Below are positions 5,672-7,194 of a stretch of DNA of 7,194 nucleotides, one piece after another. The position numbers were made by a program, and so were the translations under genes. The notes beneath the pieces were generated by a model. It saw only the letters and a program-made list of their open reading frames with translations, had not been told where the DNA came from and did not search any database. Position 1 is the first letter of the stretch. Each line of letters begins with the position of its first letter. The stretch lies in NCBI GenBank assembly GCA_900548415.1, contig URKO01000052.1, forward strand, positions 1 to 7,194, in the 5' to 3' direction. Origin of the DNA: an uncultured Porphyromonas sp. GTDB lineage: Bacteria > Bacteroidota > Bacteroidia > Bacteroidales > Porphyromonadaceae.

Positions 5672-7194
5672 ATGGTGTGGCGCAAGCTCCCCTTCATACT
5701 ACTACTCATCACGGTGGCTGTCCTCGCGGCAGCCACTGTGGTTGAAAAGCTTTACGGTACGCCCTTCGTGCAGGAGCATTGGTATGGTTCCCCGCTCTTT
5801 ACCATCTTGTGGGTGCTACTCTCCTGTGCTGGACTACTTTATATCTTACGGGCTAAGCTCTACAGACGCTTCTGGATCTGGATGATCCACGTCTCACTGC
5901 TGGTCATCTTGCTGGGTGCTGGCGTGACTAGCTGGACTGCCATACATGGACGGATCAAGCTCCAGGAGGGTGCCAGCCCTACGGATCGCTATCAGAGCGA
6001 GCAGGGAGAGACACTGACCCTCCCCTTTGAGGTCGCTTTGGAGCGCTTTGATCTGACCTACTACACAGGGACTCAATTCCCGCTAGACTACCAGAGCAAT
6101 CTCCTCATTCAGGACCAAGAGCGATCGAAGAGCCTTCGTGGTGCTGTCTCGATGAATCGCATCTTCCGCTACCGCTTCTATCGCTTCTATCAGTCAGGCT
6201 ACGACCCAGAGACGACCTCCTCGATCCTCTCCATCGCTTACGATCCGTGGGGCATTGCCATCACTTACCTAGGCTATGCGCTCCTAGCGATCAGCCTCGT
6301 AGGGGGCATGTACGCGCGCCGTCGTAAGGTGAGACAGCTCCTCAAGCAGGCTCTCGTCTCTCCCGTGGCGATGCTCCTGATACTCCTCGCTGGTGGTACG
6401 CTCTCGGCAGAGGCAAAAACTCCTGCGACACCACTCCCCAAGACGATCCCCGCCAGTGTGGCGAAAAGCTTGGGCGAGTTGCATATCCTGTACAACAATC
6501 GAGTCTGTCCCCTAGAGACCTACGCGCAGGAGTTTACCGAGAAGCTCTATGGACGCAGTAGCTACCGAGGCTATTCTGCCGAGCAGGTCTTGGCGGGCTG
6601 GATCTTTTACTACGACAGTTGGGTCGATGAGCCGATGATACGGATCAAAGATCGGAGCATACGCAAGCTGCTCGAGTGCTATGAGGGGCAGCGGGTGAGC
6701 TACTTACAGTTCTTTGATCCACAGGGCAACTATCGCCTGGAGGCTCTGCTGGATAACTACATACAGCACCCCGACCAGCCCGGACGCAAGGCCCTCTTTG
6801 AGGCACACGAGAAGTGTCAGGTGATACAGAGCTTAGGGCTAGGGGAGTCGCTTGCGATCTTCCCCGTACAGAGCCATGGGAGTATCGCGTGGTACCATCC
6901 AGCCTCTACCGATCTACCCGCAGAGATGCCGCTAGATCAGTGGACCTTCGTACGCAAGAGCTTTAACTACCTCAGCGAACTGGTCGTCATGCAGCAGTGG
7001 GACGAGGCGCAAGACTTCCTCGTCAAGCTCCGTCAGTACCAGCTCAAGGAGGGCGGTGAGAGCTGTCCCTCGGCGGTGCGCTTTCGCTCTGAGATCTACT
7101 ACAACCAGCTCTCGCCTTTTATCGGACTCCTCGCTAAGATCCTCGCCACCGTTGGGATCTTGCTCTTCATCTGGACGGCCTATCAGCTCTCCGT
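5672..7194 (+). CDS. ResB-CcsA type cytochrome c biogenesis protein (System II), 3' end missing
   Basis: The frame is open from ATG 5672 to the right edge (507 full codons). Predicted membrane segments are at about 7-24, 41-59, 68-88, 193-214, 229-245 and 480-504. His73 lies in the third segment (WIWMIHVSLLVILLG), where System II CcsB/ResB proteins carry a haem-binding transmembrane His. The loop after it has ResB features: HGRIKLQEG (92-100), LPFEVALERFDLTYYTGT, FYQSGYD and AYDPWGIAITYLGY (189-202). A second extracytoplasmic domain (about 248-479) contains LYNNRVCPLETYAQEF (273-288) and KLYGRSSYRG, a block typical of Bacteroidota ResB-CcsA fusions. The CcsA half with the tryptophan-rich WWD haem-binding motif should lie beyond the window. 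The protein would carry haem across the inner membrane and ligate it to CxxCH cysteines. It starts 26 bases after a di-heme cytochrome gene, which suggests dedicated maturation (inference). The start has no Shine-Dalgarno site but an AT-rich leader. Confidence 0.85.
   Translation, partial: MVWRKLPFILLLITVAVLAAATVVEKLYGTPFVQEHWYGSPLFTILWVLLSCAGLLYILRAKLYRRFWIWMIHVSLLVILLGAGVTSWTAIHGRIKLQEGASPTDRYQSEQGETLTLPFEVALERFDLTYYTGTQFPLDYQSNLLIQDQERSKSLRGAVSMNRIFRYRFYRFYQSGYDPETTSSILSIAYDPWGIAITYLGYALLAISLVGGMYARRRKVRQLLKQALVSPVAMLLILLAGGTLSAEAKTPATPLPKTIPASVAKSLGELHILYNNRVCPLETYAQEFTEKLYGRSSYRGYSAEQVLAGWIFYYDSWVDEPMIRIKDRSIRKLLECYEGQRVSYLQFFDPQGNYRLEALLDNYIQHPDQPGRKALFEAHEKCQVIQSLGLGESLAIFPVQSHGSIAWYHPASTDLPAEMPLDQWTFVRKSFNYLSELVVMQQWDEAQDFLVKLRQYQLKEGGESCPSAVRFRSEIYYNQLSPFIGLLAKILATVGILLFIWTAYQLS

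Noticed and set aside
6274..6498. Short - strand open frames inside the ResB-CcsA gene (and the one at 5894-6076)
   Set aside because: The + strand frame over the same region encodes recognisable ResB-CcsA motifs continuously; these are shadows.
1..7194. High frequency of the tetranucleotide CTAG (about 40 by eye)
   Set aside because: CTAG is depleted in many bacteria, but the count is only moderately above a base-composition expectation and seems to follow frequent CTA Leu and GCT-AG junctions in codon use; not a discrete feature.

Overview
The window is a compact, single-strand (+) gene run from a Bacteroidota genome, most likely Porphyromonas of the P. asaccharolytica/uenonis type. That assignment is inference. 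It rests on moderately high G+C (roughly half), mostly absent Shine-Dalgarno sequences, Bacteroidota-style lipoprotein signal peptides, a Bacteroidota-type outer-membrane porin, and a ResB/CcsA-type cytochrome c biogenesis protein whose sequence resembles Bacteroidota homologues.

Layout, left to right: (1) the 3' part of an outer-membrane beta-barrel porin-like gene, cut by the left edge (1-1083); (2) an imelysin-family (peptidase M75-like) lipoprotein with an intact GxHxxE motif (1115-2260); (3) and (4) two tandem paralogous di-heme cytochrome c lipoproteins of the DHOR/DUF1111 ('thiol oxidoreductase', MauG-like) family (2348-3946 and 4077-5645); (5) the 5' two thirds or so of a ResB-CcsA type cytochrome c haem-lyase gene, cut by the right edge (5672-7194). 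Gaps are 31, 87, 130 and 26 bases, so the genes look like one transcription unit. There is no gene-free stretch over 300 bases, and I see no RNA gene, insertion sequence or CRISPR array.

The two longer gaps, each just upstream of a di-heme cytochrome gene, hold long inverted repeats (2275-2325 and 3974-4050). Both are stems of 12-13 paired bases extended at the base after a single bulged A, and neither is followed by a U-tract. They look like processing, stability or translation-control structures in the mRNA rather than intrinsic terminators.

Working model (inference): a porin brings a small ligand across the outer membrane; the imelysin lipoprotein binds iron, haem or another metal complex; the two di-heme lipoproteins do redox or peroxidase chemistry on it; and the ResB-CcsA protein covalently attaches haem to their CxxCH motifs. 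The imelysin plus haem-enzyme pairing recalls EfeO/EfeB of the Efe iron-uptake system, and imelysin/DUF1111 neighbours are known in other phyla. The least expected points are the duplicated di-heme gene, cysteine substitutions in normally conserved DHOR motifs shared by both copies, the dedicated-looking haem lyase, and the paired intergenic hairpins.
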